DNA of 64,000 bases from Chitinophaga tropicalis (GTDB taxonomy: Bacteria > Bacteroidota > Bacteroidia > Chitinophagales > Chitinophagaceae), in assembly GCF_009758205.1 (NCBI RefSeq), contig NZ_WRXN01000021.1, positions 23,414 to 87,413 on the forward strand, written 5' to 3'. Shown one piece after another: positions 28,801-37,300 of the stretch. The position numbers and the translations under genes were made by a program. Positions within the stretch are counted from its first letter, which is position 1, and the number at the start of each line of letters is the position of its first letter. The notes under the pieces are model-generated. The model had not been told where the DNA came from. It was given only the letters and a program-made list of their open reading frames with translations, and searched no databases.

Positions 28801-29146
28801 TGTATCTTCACTGACAGAGAATATACAGGTCACTATTTATTATAAGGGACAGCTGATCTATGGTGTAGAACCTGTAGCAGCACGCATCAGCAAACCTGTA
28901 GAGCCCCTGGATGCTGCATTGAAAGTATTCCCGAATCCTGCATCTGAACAGCTGATAATATCAGTAGATAAAGTAGTACCGGATGCTCTGCTGCAGGTAT
29001 TTGATAATAAAGGAATGTTGATACATACAGAACGTCTTGTAAATACTATTAGTACAGTGAATATCAGTAAATGGGCGCAGGGGACCTACTATGTGAAGAT
29101 AAAGAATGGAGGTTCAGTTTCCACTCGCAAAGTTGTCAAATACTAA
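22856..29146 (+). CDS. Giant secreted polysaccharide lyase-like multidomain protein (T9SS cargo)
   Basis: 2096 residues with a signal peptide ending ALFAQ. Approximate order: an alginate-lyase-like helical toroid (20-360; RGHNQGAAQCMIAVGLAAFL, GDAGRDEGHWFGEIVQLAW), a DUF1349-like domain (400-568; NARAGLMFRES), an Ig-like putative domain (570-655), two fibronectin-III-like domains (660-825), beta-helix repeats of the autotransporter-associated type (835-1330; SGANTFTGGTTIYDSNGG), another Ig-like and Fn3 domain, a LamG-type domain (1505-1705; GYWKFDEASGTKAIDAWG), two CBM3-like modules (1716-1860 and 1865-2010; both with RYWFTPE or KYWFTPE) and a T9SS sorting domain (KVFPNPASEQ). It is probably cell-surface or secreted; the substrate is unknown, so 'alginate' should not be taken literally. 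Confidence 0.85.
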   Translation: MQKKTTLFLLLLLFVYTPALFAQRFVHPGVPFTQGDLDLLKQNITQEPWLTAYNNFKNDSHSKLTYGMRGPVTTVGRAPNLNVAQWENDMIAIHNLAFMWVFTGDTAYARKATDMLEAWAVTNRRWMGDEDFLEIADYAFYVIPGADILRSTYPGWTAANTAHVKDWFGNVLWKAADVPNPIRGHNQGAAQCMIAVGLAAFLDDPVKWQQAIDVYRTDAGGGLACSLPNGEVGDAGRDEGHWFGEIVQLAWCAEVAWKQGIDLFADLDNRVLATSELYAKFNLDTTGMRSQFIPFGGTYAYYTGFNAPGGSRRQHMLYNIIQGAYPLRKGVQSPYSTTMRDLLTENNLTFLYRKSADTSTAASVSPVVYPTGTPAASLTNRDVGKTGLAGSAAFSNGTWTLNGAGDIPVPPLSVPDAFNYAFQKITGDAVIIAKVTSIGSTDPNARAGLMFRESLAADARFVGMFLQNQKVNLTWRAATAWSKTNLSWNNPPGGYLEHWVPQNTWWLKLVRRGNKIAAYHTRDSINWTCLGIAVSPMPETVYVGLTSSSHNTSALSTATFTNVAITKGSPEGAPEISSPTAANAVVDTPFSYTVTANGNPTSYSATGLPAGLNIDTATGIISGTPATAGTALVTLNAANANGAGSIILVLNVLSNTAPAPPVLSPIANSGINTNTLSWNQVPAATTYTVKRSLTAGGPYTTIISGVTDTSFTDASAYPGPNYYIITALAGELESNASNLASIILPPGIPSKPVIVNQDSQLNISWPAATGAASYNIKRSTSSGGPYTTIATGLTDTSYLDTNLTNGTYYYYVISSVISSSESLNSIEELGVPGAWSGTWNTTAADTAWSTAASWEGGIAPVSPAILRFGTSATTTLTNNITALEVPRITFTPGASAYVINGNEITAGTDITNNSTTAQIINTPLLLNRTLTVNVDSGSVRLAGAIRGTGALVKHGSTALTVSGANTFTGGTTIYDSNGGWPPNGVLNVTGVGTDTSGPLGTGPIVMSGGALRNEGTAVLYNDVIIKENTKSYFYAPAGGFTLAGKLKGSGTVELDNDNYNGFTLSGDNSEFTGTFISKTRSSYQRMWFSTTTSGSAKATWILNSNFTDAHRIAQVGTYHFGALEGTGLLNIFNNIELSIGALNKDCEFKGLTNGTSARFTKVGTAKFTLSGLCNNYGVTTVKGGKLMVNGEIASPVVVDTGLLGGLGYIASSITVNAGAILAPGDDNIGELTTRGLLTLQPGAIFKIETNAQQADTLSAKGITINNAVLSVQKTGSDAYPTGARFLLVDNTSTSPVTGAFNGLPELAILTLDSVDFRISYKGGDGNDIVLMDDRTVGVTITSPGQDTLLAGDTYSYRLTAIKSPTHFYATGLPAGLTIDTATGIISGAVNQAGAYTVTLSASNGSTADTITLALVVKSTSVEELIVASGDAKNIVEWTPVMSRLTYNVKRTETVGGPYTLLANTTTAKYIDSAVTNGKTYYYAIALVDSAKQYPNSPAVTARPNIGQHGYWKFDEASGTKAIDAWGANHATLAATATRNAGYVNTALKLDGSATSYASLPAGVVSTLNDFTITTWIKMDALTSWMRVFDFGNSTSYYMFLTVQAGISSGKSIVRYAIKNGGAEQQVSYNYTFPLNTWVHFALSQSGNTCRLYINGVLVSTNTNVTIKPSALGSTALNYLGKSQFNDPLLKGSVDIFKIFNRSLSAAEIAAGMAAEKVTLKVWSDVQSTDSSIKPSLKVLNVDSTSVPYNELTLRYWFTPENYAGINTWIDYAALGNSKVKMQYTTLDTPRNGALGYIEYSFDSTAGILAGNNNSGIISSRFANTNWALLDKTNDYSYQNDVNENITLYRNGKLVWGIEPAAVNSVVQLKAFTRSTSNSANTIGTYLGIQNEGNVPVAYNDLAIKYWFTPEGAKPLNFQVDYAALGNDKVTGIFQYADTSLELHINSSAGSLYPLSNTGNIQYRLYKSDWSPFVETNDHSYLPVSSLTENIQVTIYYKGQLIYGVEPVAARISKPVEPLDAALKVFPNPASEQLIISVDKVVPDALLQVFDNKGMLIHTERLVNTISTVNISKWAQGTYYVKIKNGGSVSTRKVVKY

Positions 29147-29208
29147 GCTTACCCTTCACCCAAAAAGCTGCGCGCAACGCCCTCTCCTCCCTCAGAAAAA
29201 CATTTCTC

Positions 29209-29279
29209 AGGCGGGCCGCAGGCCCGCCTCCTCTCTCAAAAAAAACTCTTTTGCCGAAGGCAAAAGAGTTTTTTTTGAG
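29209..29279. terminator. Paired-hairpin terminator after the lyase gene
   Basis: A short hairpin at 29209-29229 (AGGCGGGCC-GCA-GGCCCGCCT) is followed by a perfect 21-bp-arm hairpin at 29235-29279 with loop GAA, framed by CTC-A8 and T8-GAG. The same two-part design occurs at 10949-11010 and 20008-20192. Confidence 0.85.
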
Positions 29280-29421
29280 CAATTCCTCACATCACACATC
29301 AAAAAGAAACTCAATCATATAAACCACCAACACTCAAAAACCCGGATTATTTTACTTACCTTGTAATTAGGTGTCATTCACACACCACACAACCATCCAC
29401 GGCGCGTTTAAATGAAGCGTT

Positions 29422-32400
29422 ATGAAATTGATCTCTACAACCATTCTATTACTGGTTATCTATATAAACAGCGCAATCTCCTGCCCGCCAGTCACTCATC
29501 TGGGCATAGAACAGGGATTATCTAACAACACAGTCCGCTGCATCTACCAGGACCACTACGGCTTCATCTGGTTCGCTACTTACGACGGACTCAACCGCTA
29601 CGACGGTTACGGCTTCAAAGTATTCCGCAACATCCGCAGCGATGCCAGTTCCCTTGTGCATAATATCGTCACTTCCCTTACAGAAGACCAGCATAATTTC
29701 CTGTGGATAGGTACCCGCCAGGGCCTGAGCAGGTATAACCCCGTCTCCGGAAAATTCACCACTATTACTTACCAGCCGGCAAAAGGACAGGCTCAGAAGC
29801 TGAATGCTGTAGTCAAAAGCGTAAAGGCAGATAACAACAATGTCTTTATAGGAACAGAAGGATTAGGATTATTGCTCTGCCGGTTGGGAGATACCATATG
29901 CCGCCAGGTACCCCTTGTACAAAACGGAAAGAGAATAGAGCATTATGGAATACAAACCGTCATGAAAGATTCAGCCAACCGCATCTGGGTACATGTACAG
30001 AACCGCGGACTAGGCCTCTTTGACCGGCAAACCAATCAGCTGCAACTGGTAGACAATACTCTGCCCACAGCTACCTGTCTTGCTACAGACGGGATCCACA
30101 TGTGGGTCGGCGCAGAATACGCAGCATATGAATATGATATCCCTTCCGGTAAAATGAATAAAGTGTACGAAATACCCTCTGCTCCGCTTACTCCGGGGTT
30201 TGTTGTATCCCTCATGCCGGCAAATGGAAAACAGGAACTCTGGATGGGAACAGAAACAGGAAATATATACACCTTAAACCTGCACAATGGAAAGACCGGA
30301 TTTATCAAAGCAGGAGAAGATATAAATGAACTGGCCAGCGGTGCTATTCACACCATGTATGAAGACAAAGCTTCCCGCAAATGGATAGGTACCATCAGGG
30401 GAGGTGTAAATATCATCGATCCCGAGAAGAACCGCTTCCAGACCATCCGCCGGGAACATTCCAGTAACAATACCCTTTCAGGCAATGTAGTCTCTGCTTT
30501 CTATGAAACACCAGACAGCACCCTGCTTATAGGTACAGACGGTAACGGGTTGAACCTCTGGGACCGCCGTACAAACAAGTTCCGGGTATATACGCACGAC
30601 CCGGGTAACCCTCATTCCATTTCCGATAACTTTATTACTTCCATAACAGAAGATAACCGGCAACAGATCTGGCTATCCACCTTCACAAGCGGTATCCAGC
30701 AGTTCAATAAAAAGAACGGACAATTCAGAAGTTATCACTGCTTTAACCCGGTAGCCAAAGCCGGGAATAAAGTGGTCTTTGCCCTCTATAATGACAGCAA
30801 CAACCAGCTCTGGGCCAGTACCCTCCGTAGCGGCGGGGTTTACGGAGCCCTGTATCATTATAATCCGGCTACAGACAACTTTGAAATGTTTGACGAAAAC
30901 CTCTCAGACCTTTTCAGCCTCTATGAAGACAAAGAAGGAAATCTCTGGGGAGGGAACCTGAATCAGCTCATAAAGATCGATAAGATAAACCGGCAGCATC
31001 AGTTCTATTATGTGGGGCATTCTATCAGGACCATGTATGAAGACAGGGACGGCCGGTTCTGGATAGGCACGGAAGGCGGTGGATTACTGCTCTTTAATAA
31101 ATCCCGCCAGACAATTACTGACCGTTACACGACAGAGAACGGGTTATGCAACGATGCGGTACTGAATATCCTGGACGATGGTCAGGGCAACCTGTGGATC
31201 AGCACCTATAATGGCCTCTCAAAATTCGACCTGGAAAAAAAGAACTTTACCAATTATTACCAGGGAGATGGCCTGCAGAGCAACCAGTTCTTCTACAACG
31301 CAGCTCTGCGCCTTCGCTCAGGTGAAATGGCATTCGGCGGTATTAAAGGGTTCAGCCTTTTCTATCCGCAGCATATTAAAAGTGAGTCGGGCGATCTGAA
31401 CCTGGTACTGACAGACCTCAGGGTCAACAATACCAGCCTTGAAAAGAGCCAGTCATTTATCAGTGGTTTTACGGAGGATGCTGTCACTTCCCTGGAAGTG
31501 CCTTATAACAAAGCAGTGTTCTCTTTCTCTTATACCGTACCTGAATTTTCATCACCCAACAAGATCACATACGCCTACTATATGGAAGGCTGGGATAAAG
31601 ATTGGACCATTGCCGGCAATCTGCGTTCCGCCACCTATACACACCTGAATGAAGGAAGGTATACCTTCCGCGTAAAATGCTCTACTGCAGAAGGCGTATG
31701 GAGCCCACGGGAAATCACATTGAGCATCACCGTACTGCCTCCCTGGTATAGAAGCTGGTGGGCTTATGTAGCTTACATAGCCCTGCTTTGCGGCTCCATT
31801 TACATGTATTTCCTCTACAAGATGCGGCAGAACCGGTTAATGTACGAGATCCAGCTGGCCAATATGAACGTACAGAAGGAGAGAGACCTCAACGAGAAAA
31901 AGCTCTCTTTCATTACCCATATCTCACACGAATTCAGAACACCGCTCACACTCATCGTAAACCCCGTGAAAGAGATCCTCTCCGGCGATGTCAAAGGAGC
32001 CGTAAGGGAAGAACTGAATACCGTACACCGGAACACCCGCCGGCTGCTCAGTCTTGTTGACCAGCTGCTGCTCTTCCGCAAAACCGACAGCGATCAGGAC
32101 CAGCTCAGGATAGTAGAGCTGGACCTTGCCGCCGTTTGCCGGGAAGTATACCTCTGTTTTGTATACCAGGCCAGGGCCAGGAAGATAGACTACCGCTTTG
32201 AGTGTCCCGAAACACCGCTACATATGTATGTAGACAGGGAAAAGATCGAGATCGTACTCTTCAATCTCCTCTCCAACGCATTTAAATTCACACCGCAGGG
32301 AGGCGCTGTTACCTTCCGCGTAACAGAAATGGCAGATAAAGTTGCTGTCAGCGTAACCGATACCGGCTGTGGCATTCCACCTGAAGCAGGAGATGACCTG

Positions 32401-33525
32401 TTCCGTAAATTCTACCAGGTAAAGTCAGCCAATACGCCTTCCCGCAGTGGCTTCGGTATTGGCCTCTACCTCGTCCGTCATTTTATGGACCAGCACAGCG
32501 GATCAGTGAACTATGAAAGTAAAGTAGGAGAAGGTACCAGCTTTACCATCATGCTGCGTAAAGGAAGAGGGCATTTTGGAACAGAGACCATCCTGCAATA
32601 TGTCCCGGAAACCGCCGTTTTCCTCCAGGAACTGCCGGAAGAAACAGTGCCTGAAAAACCGGAAACAGACCTTGCTGCACTGGTCACAGAAAAGAAGACC
32701 ATTCTCATCATTGACGACGATACTGAATTACGCAATTATGTATCCCAGCTTTTTGCAGATGGCTTCACCGTACTGGAAGCCGACAGCGGGGAAGTAGGAC
32801 TACAGGCGGCGAAAGACTATCTGCCGGATGTTATTATCAGCGATATCACCATGCAGGGAATGAATGGTATAGAAGTATGCCGTAACATAAAAGGGAATGC
32901 AGCCCTGAGCCATATCCCTGTGATACTGCTTACGGCAACAACTGCATCTGAAACCCAGCTACTGGGTATTGAAAGCGGGGCAGACGATTATATCACTAAG
33001 CCGTTTGAGAAAGAACTGCTTAAAGCCCGCGTACAGGGAATGCTTCGCAAACGGAACATCCTGCAGCAATACTTCTATAACGAGATAACCCTGGCCGGCA
33101 ATGATCTCAAAGTATCTGTAGAATATAAAGAATTCCTGGACCGCTGTATCAGGATCGTAGAAAGTCACCTGGAGAACGAAAATTTCTCCATCCGCACCCT
33201 GGCCAAAGAAATGGGCATGAGTCATTCAGGCCTGTACAAAAAAGTGAAATCAGTGTCAGGGCAGTCCATCAATGGCTTTATCCGTTTTATCCGCCTTCGG
33301 AAAGCGGCAGAAACCATGATCAGTACAGAATTGAATGTTGGCGAGATAGCTACCATGGTAGGGTTCAATAATATTAAATACTTCCGGCAGCATTTCAATG
33401 ACCTTTTCGGCATGAACCCATCTGAATATATCCGGAAATTCCGCAAGCCTTTTCATAACACCCATAACCTGAACGTAAAGGTGTATAAGGATGAAAATTC
33501 CAGGAGAGGGGAAGGTGAAAAATAA
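29422..33525 (+). CDS. Hybrid two-component system regulator (HTCS), complete (PUL 2)
   Basis: 1367 residues. The signal peptide (ending NSAISC) precedes two seven-bladed-type propeller halves (about 25-680; GFIWFATYDGLNRYDG, RFWIGTEGGGLL), a Y_Y_Y domain (about 690-765), a membrane helix near 779, HisKA with ISHEFRTPL (His836), an ATPase domain (FNLLSNAFKFTP, DTGCGIPPEAG, GFGIGLYLVRHF), a receiver from about 1094 (IIDDDTE, Asp1141 in IISDITM, TKPFEKE) and an AraC HTH (about 1255-1345). It senses a glycan in the periplasm and controls genes through its own HTH. The likely targets are the SusC2 operon and perhaps the lyase gene upstream, which carry the shared promoter motif. Confidence 0.96.
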   Translation: MKLISTTILLLVIYINSAISCPPVTHLGIEQGLSNNTVRCIYQDHYGFIWFATYDGLNRYDGYGFKVFRNIRSDASSLVHNIVTSLTEDQHNFLWIGTRQGLSRYNPVSGKFTTITYQPAKGQAQKLNAVVKSVKADNNNVFIGTEGLGLLLCRLGDTICRQVPLVQNGKRIEHYGIQTVMKDSANRIWVHVQNRGLGLFDRQTNQLQLVDNTLPTATCLATDGIHMWVGAEYAAYEYDIPSGKMNKVYEIPSAPLTPGFVVSLMPANGKQELWMGTETGNIYTLNLHNGKTGFIKAGEDINELASGAIHTMYEDKASRKWIGTIRGGVNIIDPEKNRFQTIRREHSSNNTLSGNVVSAFYETPDSTLLIGTDGNGLNLWDRRTNKFRVYTHDPGNPHSISDNFITSITEDNRQQIWLSTFTSGIQQFNKKNGQFRSYHCFNPVAKAGNKVVFALYNDSNNQLWASTLRSGGVYGALYHYNPATDNFEMFDENLSDLFSLYEDKEGNLWGGNLNQLIKIDKINRQHQFYYVGHSIRTMYEDRDGRFWIGTEGGGLLLFNKSRQTITDRYTTENGLCNDAVLNILDDGQGNLWISTYNGLSKFDLEKKNFTNYYQGDGLQSNQFFYNAALRLRSGEMAFGGIKGFSLFYPQHIKSESGDLNLVLTDLRVNNTSLEKSQSFISGFTEDAVTSLEVPYNKAVFSFSYTVPEFSSPNKITYAYYMEGWDKDWTIAGNLRSATYTHLNEGRYTFRVKCSTAEGVWSPREITLSITVLPPWYRSWWAYVAYIALLCGSIYMYFLYKMRQNRLMYEIQLANMNVQKERDLNEKKLSFITHISHEFRTPLTLIVNPVKEILSGDVKGAVREELNTVHRNTRRLLSLVDQLLLFRKTDSDQDQLRIVELDLAAVCREVYLCFVYQARARKIDYRFECPETPLHMYVDREKIEIVLFNLLSNAFKFTPQGGAVTFRVTEMADKVAVSVTDTGCGIPPEAGDDLFRKFYQVKSANTPSRSGFGIGLYLVRHFMDQHSGSVNYESKVGEGTSFTIMLRKGRGHFGTETILQYVPETAVFLQELPEETVPEKPETDLAALVTEKKTILIIDDDTELRNYVSQLFADGFTVLEADSGEVGLQAAKDYLPDVIISDITMQGMNGIEVCRNIKGNAALSHIPVILLTATTASETQLLGIESGADDYITKPFEKELLKARVQGMLRKRNILQQYFYNEITLAGNDLKVSVEYKEFLDRCIRIVESHLENENFSIRTLAKEMGMSHSGLYKKVKSVSGQSINGFIRFIRLRKAAETMISTELNVGEIATMVGFNNIKYFRQHFNDLFGMNPSEYIRKFRKPFHNTHNLNVKVYKDENSRRGEGEK

Positions 33526-34122
33526 CTACAGGTATATAACCACTATGCTAACCGCATGGGACTTTCCGTTCCCGCTATGGCTGCCTTTGCGGCGGTACAC
33601 CGTCCTGAAGGCGGTGGTGGCAATTATGGCTCCGCCAGCGGTGGATATGACCAGCTGGGTTTCGGTTCCCTTACCTTCACAAGGGACCCTCTGCCTGCCA
33701 CCGGTCCCGCAAACGGCACTTATAAGATCTTTGCCCGCCATAGCAGCAAAGCCATGGAAGTTGCCAATAACGGAACAGCCAACGGCAGCAATGTAAGACA
33801 ATGGGTATCTAATGATTGCACCTGCCAGCAATGGCAACTCATCCCTCTTTCCACTACCTCTGCCCGCATGGAAGCGGTAACAGTCAGCACAACGTCAACA
33901 GAGGTGACGGTTTTCCCCAACCCCTCAACAGGTAATGTAACGGTCACCTTACCTCATGGTTCATCTGTTATTACCCTCACAGACCTTACAGGTAGAGTCT
34001 TATATAGGGTGGTGGAAAAAGATAACAGGCATATCCTGGACATGAGCGGAAAAGCCCCCGGTATTTATTTCATTACTATAACAAATGGTGATAAACAGGT
34101 AACAAAAAAGATAGTTAGGTAG
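33526..34122 (+). pseudogene. 5'-truncated lyase remnant with ricin-like lectin and T9SS tail
   Basis: The frame opens directly after the HTCS stop codon. It reads VYNHYANRMGLS and RPEGGGGNYGSASGGYDQLGFG, which resembles the end of an alginate-lyase-type catalytic domain, then a ricin-type lectin segment (KIFARHSSKAMEV, CQQWQLIPL) and a T9SS sorting domain (TVFPNPSTGNVTV ... GIYFITITNGDKQVTKKIVR). There is no signal peptide; the only good ATG (33556) is inside the catalytic fragment. A T9SS tail without Sec signal cannot be exported, so I read it as the 3' remnant of a deleted lyase gene. The catalytic-family call rests on memory of the motif. Confidence 0.7.
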
Positions 34123-34140
34123 AAAAGAGGTGAAAAATGT

Positions 34141-34194
34141 CCCTTTTTTTACGAATTGATACCCCATCCTTTCCAAAGGATGGGGTTAATTTTA
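34141..34194 (+). promoter_or_regulatory. PUL-type promoter/operator before SusC2
   Basis: CCCTTTTTTTACGAA starts at 34141, ACCCC at 34161, and the candidate -7 box TAATTTTA is at 34187-34194. A perfect 12-bp-arm palindrome (ACCCCATCCTTT-CC-AAAGGATGGGGT, 34161-34186) lies against the -7 box. The leader to the SusC2 ATG is about 170 bp, with no other feature I can support. Confidence 0.6.
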
Positions 34195-34365
34195 ACCCAC
34201 AAGGGGGACAAAAAATTCGACCAAAGTCAACAGTTTTTCCACGTAGCATATTACATGAAGAAACAAAACTTAAGTATTACAATTAAGACCACGATTATAA
34301 AAAAACAGATTCAGACAGTGAACAATACCTCCTATTTATTTTAATCAAATCCAAAAAGAAAGCTG

Positions 34366-37300
34366 ATGCGCTTAATTACAATTATCCCGGGCAGCCAACT
34401 GCCTAAGGTGCTGCATGTTCCGGGCACATTCCCGTTAAGAAGAACGTTTCTATTCTTTTCTCTCTTTCTTACTGTACTGCTTTCCACTTTGGATGTTTTT
34501 GCACAGACAAAGATCAGCGGCCGTATCCTGGACGATAAGACAGGAGATCCCGTTATCGGCGCCACAATCCGTGTAAAAGGGAAAAGCGTGGGCACTACTT
34601 CAGACCCTCAGGGCAATTTCTCCCTGAACACTCCTGAAAACAGTACCCTGGAAATCAGCTACGTTGGCTTTGCACGCCAGGAATTAAAGGCGGGGACAAA
34701 TATGGAGATCCGTATGAAGGCAGACGCCGGCCTGAATGAAGTAGTAGTGATCGGGTACGGCACACAGCGCAAATCAGACCTTACCGGCTCTGTTGTCAGC
34801 ATCAAAGCCGCCGATCTTACAAAAATAGGAGGTACCAGCAACCCTGCCGAAGGACTGCAAAGCAAAGCGCCCGGTGTACAGGTGCTGAGCTCTGGCTCCC
34901 CCGGTACTTCTCCCGTCATCCGCGTACGTGGAGTAGGCAGCAACAGCAATCCCAACCCCCTCTTTGTAGTGGACGGAATGATAGTTGACGATGTCAACTT
35001 CCTGACAGGTAATGATATAGAATCCATGGAAGTGCTGAAAGACGCATCTGCCACCGCTATCTACGGCGCCAGGGGCGCCAACGGTGTGATCATCGTTACC
35101 ACTAAAAAAGGTAAGGCCGGCTCCACCGTCATTGACGTTTCCGGCAGTGAGGGCATGCAGTTCCTCACCCGCAAATACGAAACCGCCAATGCGAGTGAGT
35201 ATGGTACCATTATCAATAAATTACAGAATACCACCGTTTATCCTAACCCCGCCTCACTGGGTAAAGGAACAGATTGGCTCAAAGAAGTATCCCGCAACGC
35301 CTCCTTCAGAGATTATCAGGTAGCCCTGAACGGCGGCAGCGAAAAGATCCGCTATAACCTGAGCGGCAGCTACTTCCGCCAGGACGGTGTGTTCAAATAT
35401 ACCACCTTCAACAGGGTGACCGTTCGCCTCAATACAGAATACAAGGTGAATGACAAACTCACAGTAGGAGAGAACATGTCCATGAGCAATTCCAACAACG
35501 CCGCTCCCGGACTGTACTATCTCTTCATGCGCTCCGTGAACCGCATCTCCCCGCTGCTTTCTGTATACGATTCCGCCGGAAAGTTCACCGCCCCGCAAGA
35601 CGGCAGGTTGATCAACCCCTATGCTTCTCTTTTCTATAATAAAGACTATAACAGCAATGATGTAAGACTGGTAGGTAACTTCTGGGGTAACTATGAAGTG
35701 GTCCCGGGCCTGAACTTCCGTACCAGCTACGGCGTAAACTGGCTGCATAACCGTACAGACCAGTTCATACCTTCCTATTCCATCATTCAGCCCAACCAGT
35801 ACAATCCGGTTAACTCCTACAGCAACACCTATGGCGTTGACTTTACCTGGCTGTGGGAAAATACCTTAACGTACGACAAACAACTGGGAAATGATCATCA
35901 CCTCAACCTGCTGGCAGGTACTACCGCCCAGAAAAGGAAACGTGATTACCTCACCGGTACCGGTAAAGGATACGCCCTGGACGATCTGAACTACGTGAGC
36001 ATATACAGCGCTCCCGCCAGCACAAGGGCTGTCTCTGGTGAACAGCCCCTCACAGAAACCATCCTGTCCTATTTATTCCGCGCCAACTACTCCTATAAGG
36101 ACAGGTACCTGCTTACAGGTTCCTTCCGCGCAGACGGCTCCTCTAAATTCGGTAAGAACAACCGTTTTGGATACTTCCCATCTGTAGCCCTGGGCTGGCG
36201 TGTAACAGAAGAAGGATTTATGAAAGACAATGGCGTGATAGATAACCTGAAACTGCGTGCCAGCTGGGGCGTAACAGGTAACGATAGGATCTCCAATGGT
36301 ATTTCCTATTCACTGGTTACACAAGACCCGGTATATGACGCCATTTTCAACAGGGCAGTGGCCACAAACGGCGCTGTACTGACCAGCTCCAACCCTGACA
36401 TTAAATGGGAACGTACCTTCCAGAAAGACATGGGCTTTGAAATGAGCGTACTGAAAAACAGGCTGGCAGTAGAATTTGATTACTATAACAGGGAAACAAA
36501 AGACCTGCTGCTCATCATCCCCATTGCAGGTGGTTCTGCCGGTATCAATGCTACTTACAGCAACGTAGGCTCCGTACGCAACAAGGGTATAGAGTTTGCG
36601 CTGGACTGGCAGGATAATATCGACGCCTTTAAATATGGTGTACGTGTAACAGGAAGCACTTTCAAAAACACTGTTACCGACTACGGCAAACAGGTAACTA
36701 CCAACAATATCTTTTCCACTCCGCTCTTCACCCGCATCCAGGAAGGACAGCCCCTGGGCTATTTCTACGGCTACCAGGCAATAGGCATCTACCGCACACA
36801 GGGTGAACTGGATGCATGGAATAAATACGCGGTATCCAAAGGCCAGACGGCATATCATAACGGGGCACAACCCGGTGATCTGATCTATAAAGATGTGAAT
36901 GGCGACGGTCGCATAGACGGTAACGATATGACCAACATCGGCTCTCCATATCCTAAGTTCTATGGCAGCTTAAACCTCAGCGCATCCTGGAAAGGATTCG
37001 ATTTTTCTGTAGATATCTTTGGCAGCTTCGGCAGCAAAATACTCAACGGCTCCTATAACCTGGTAGAGTTTAATACCACAAATCTGCACAAGGACTGGGT
37101 AAACGCATGGACGCCGGACAATACCAACGCCAGCATGCCAAGACTGGGAGTGAATTCCATCAACACGCTGCCTTCCTCTTTCATTGTACAAAACGGCTCC
37201 TATGTCAAAGTACGCAATATAGAGTTTGGATATACCTTTAACAAGCTCGGCGCCGGCAAGATCAAAAGCGCCCGTATCTTTTTAAACGCTACCAACCTCT

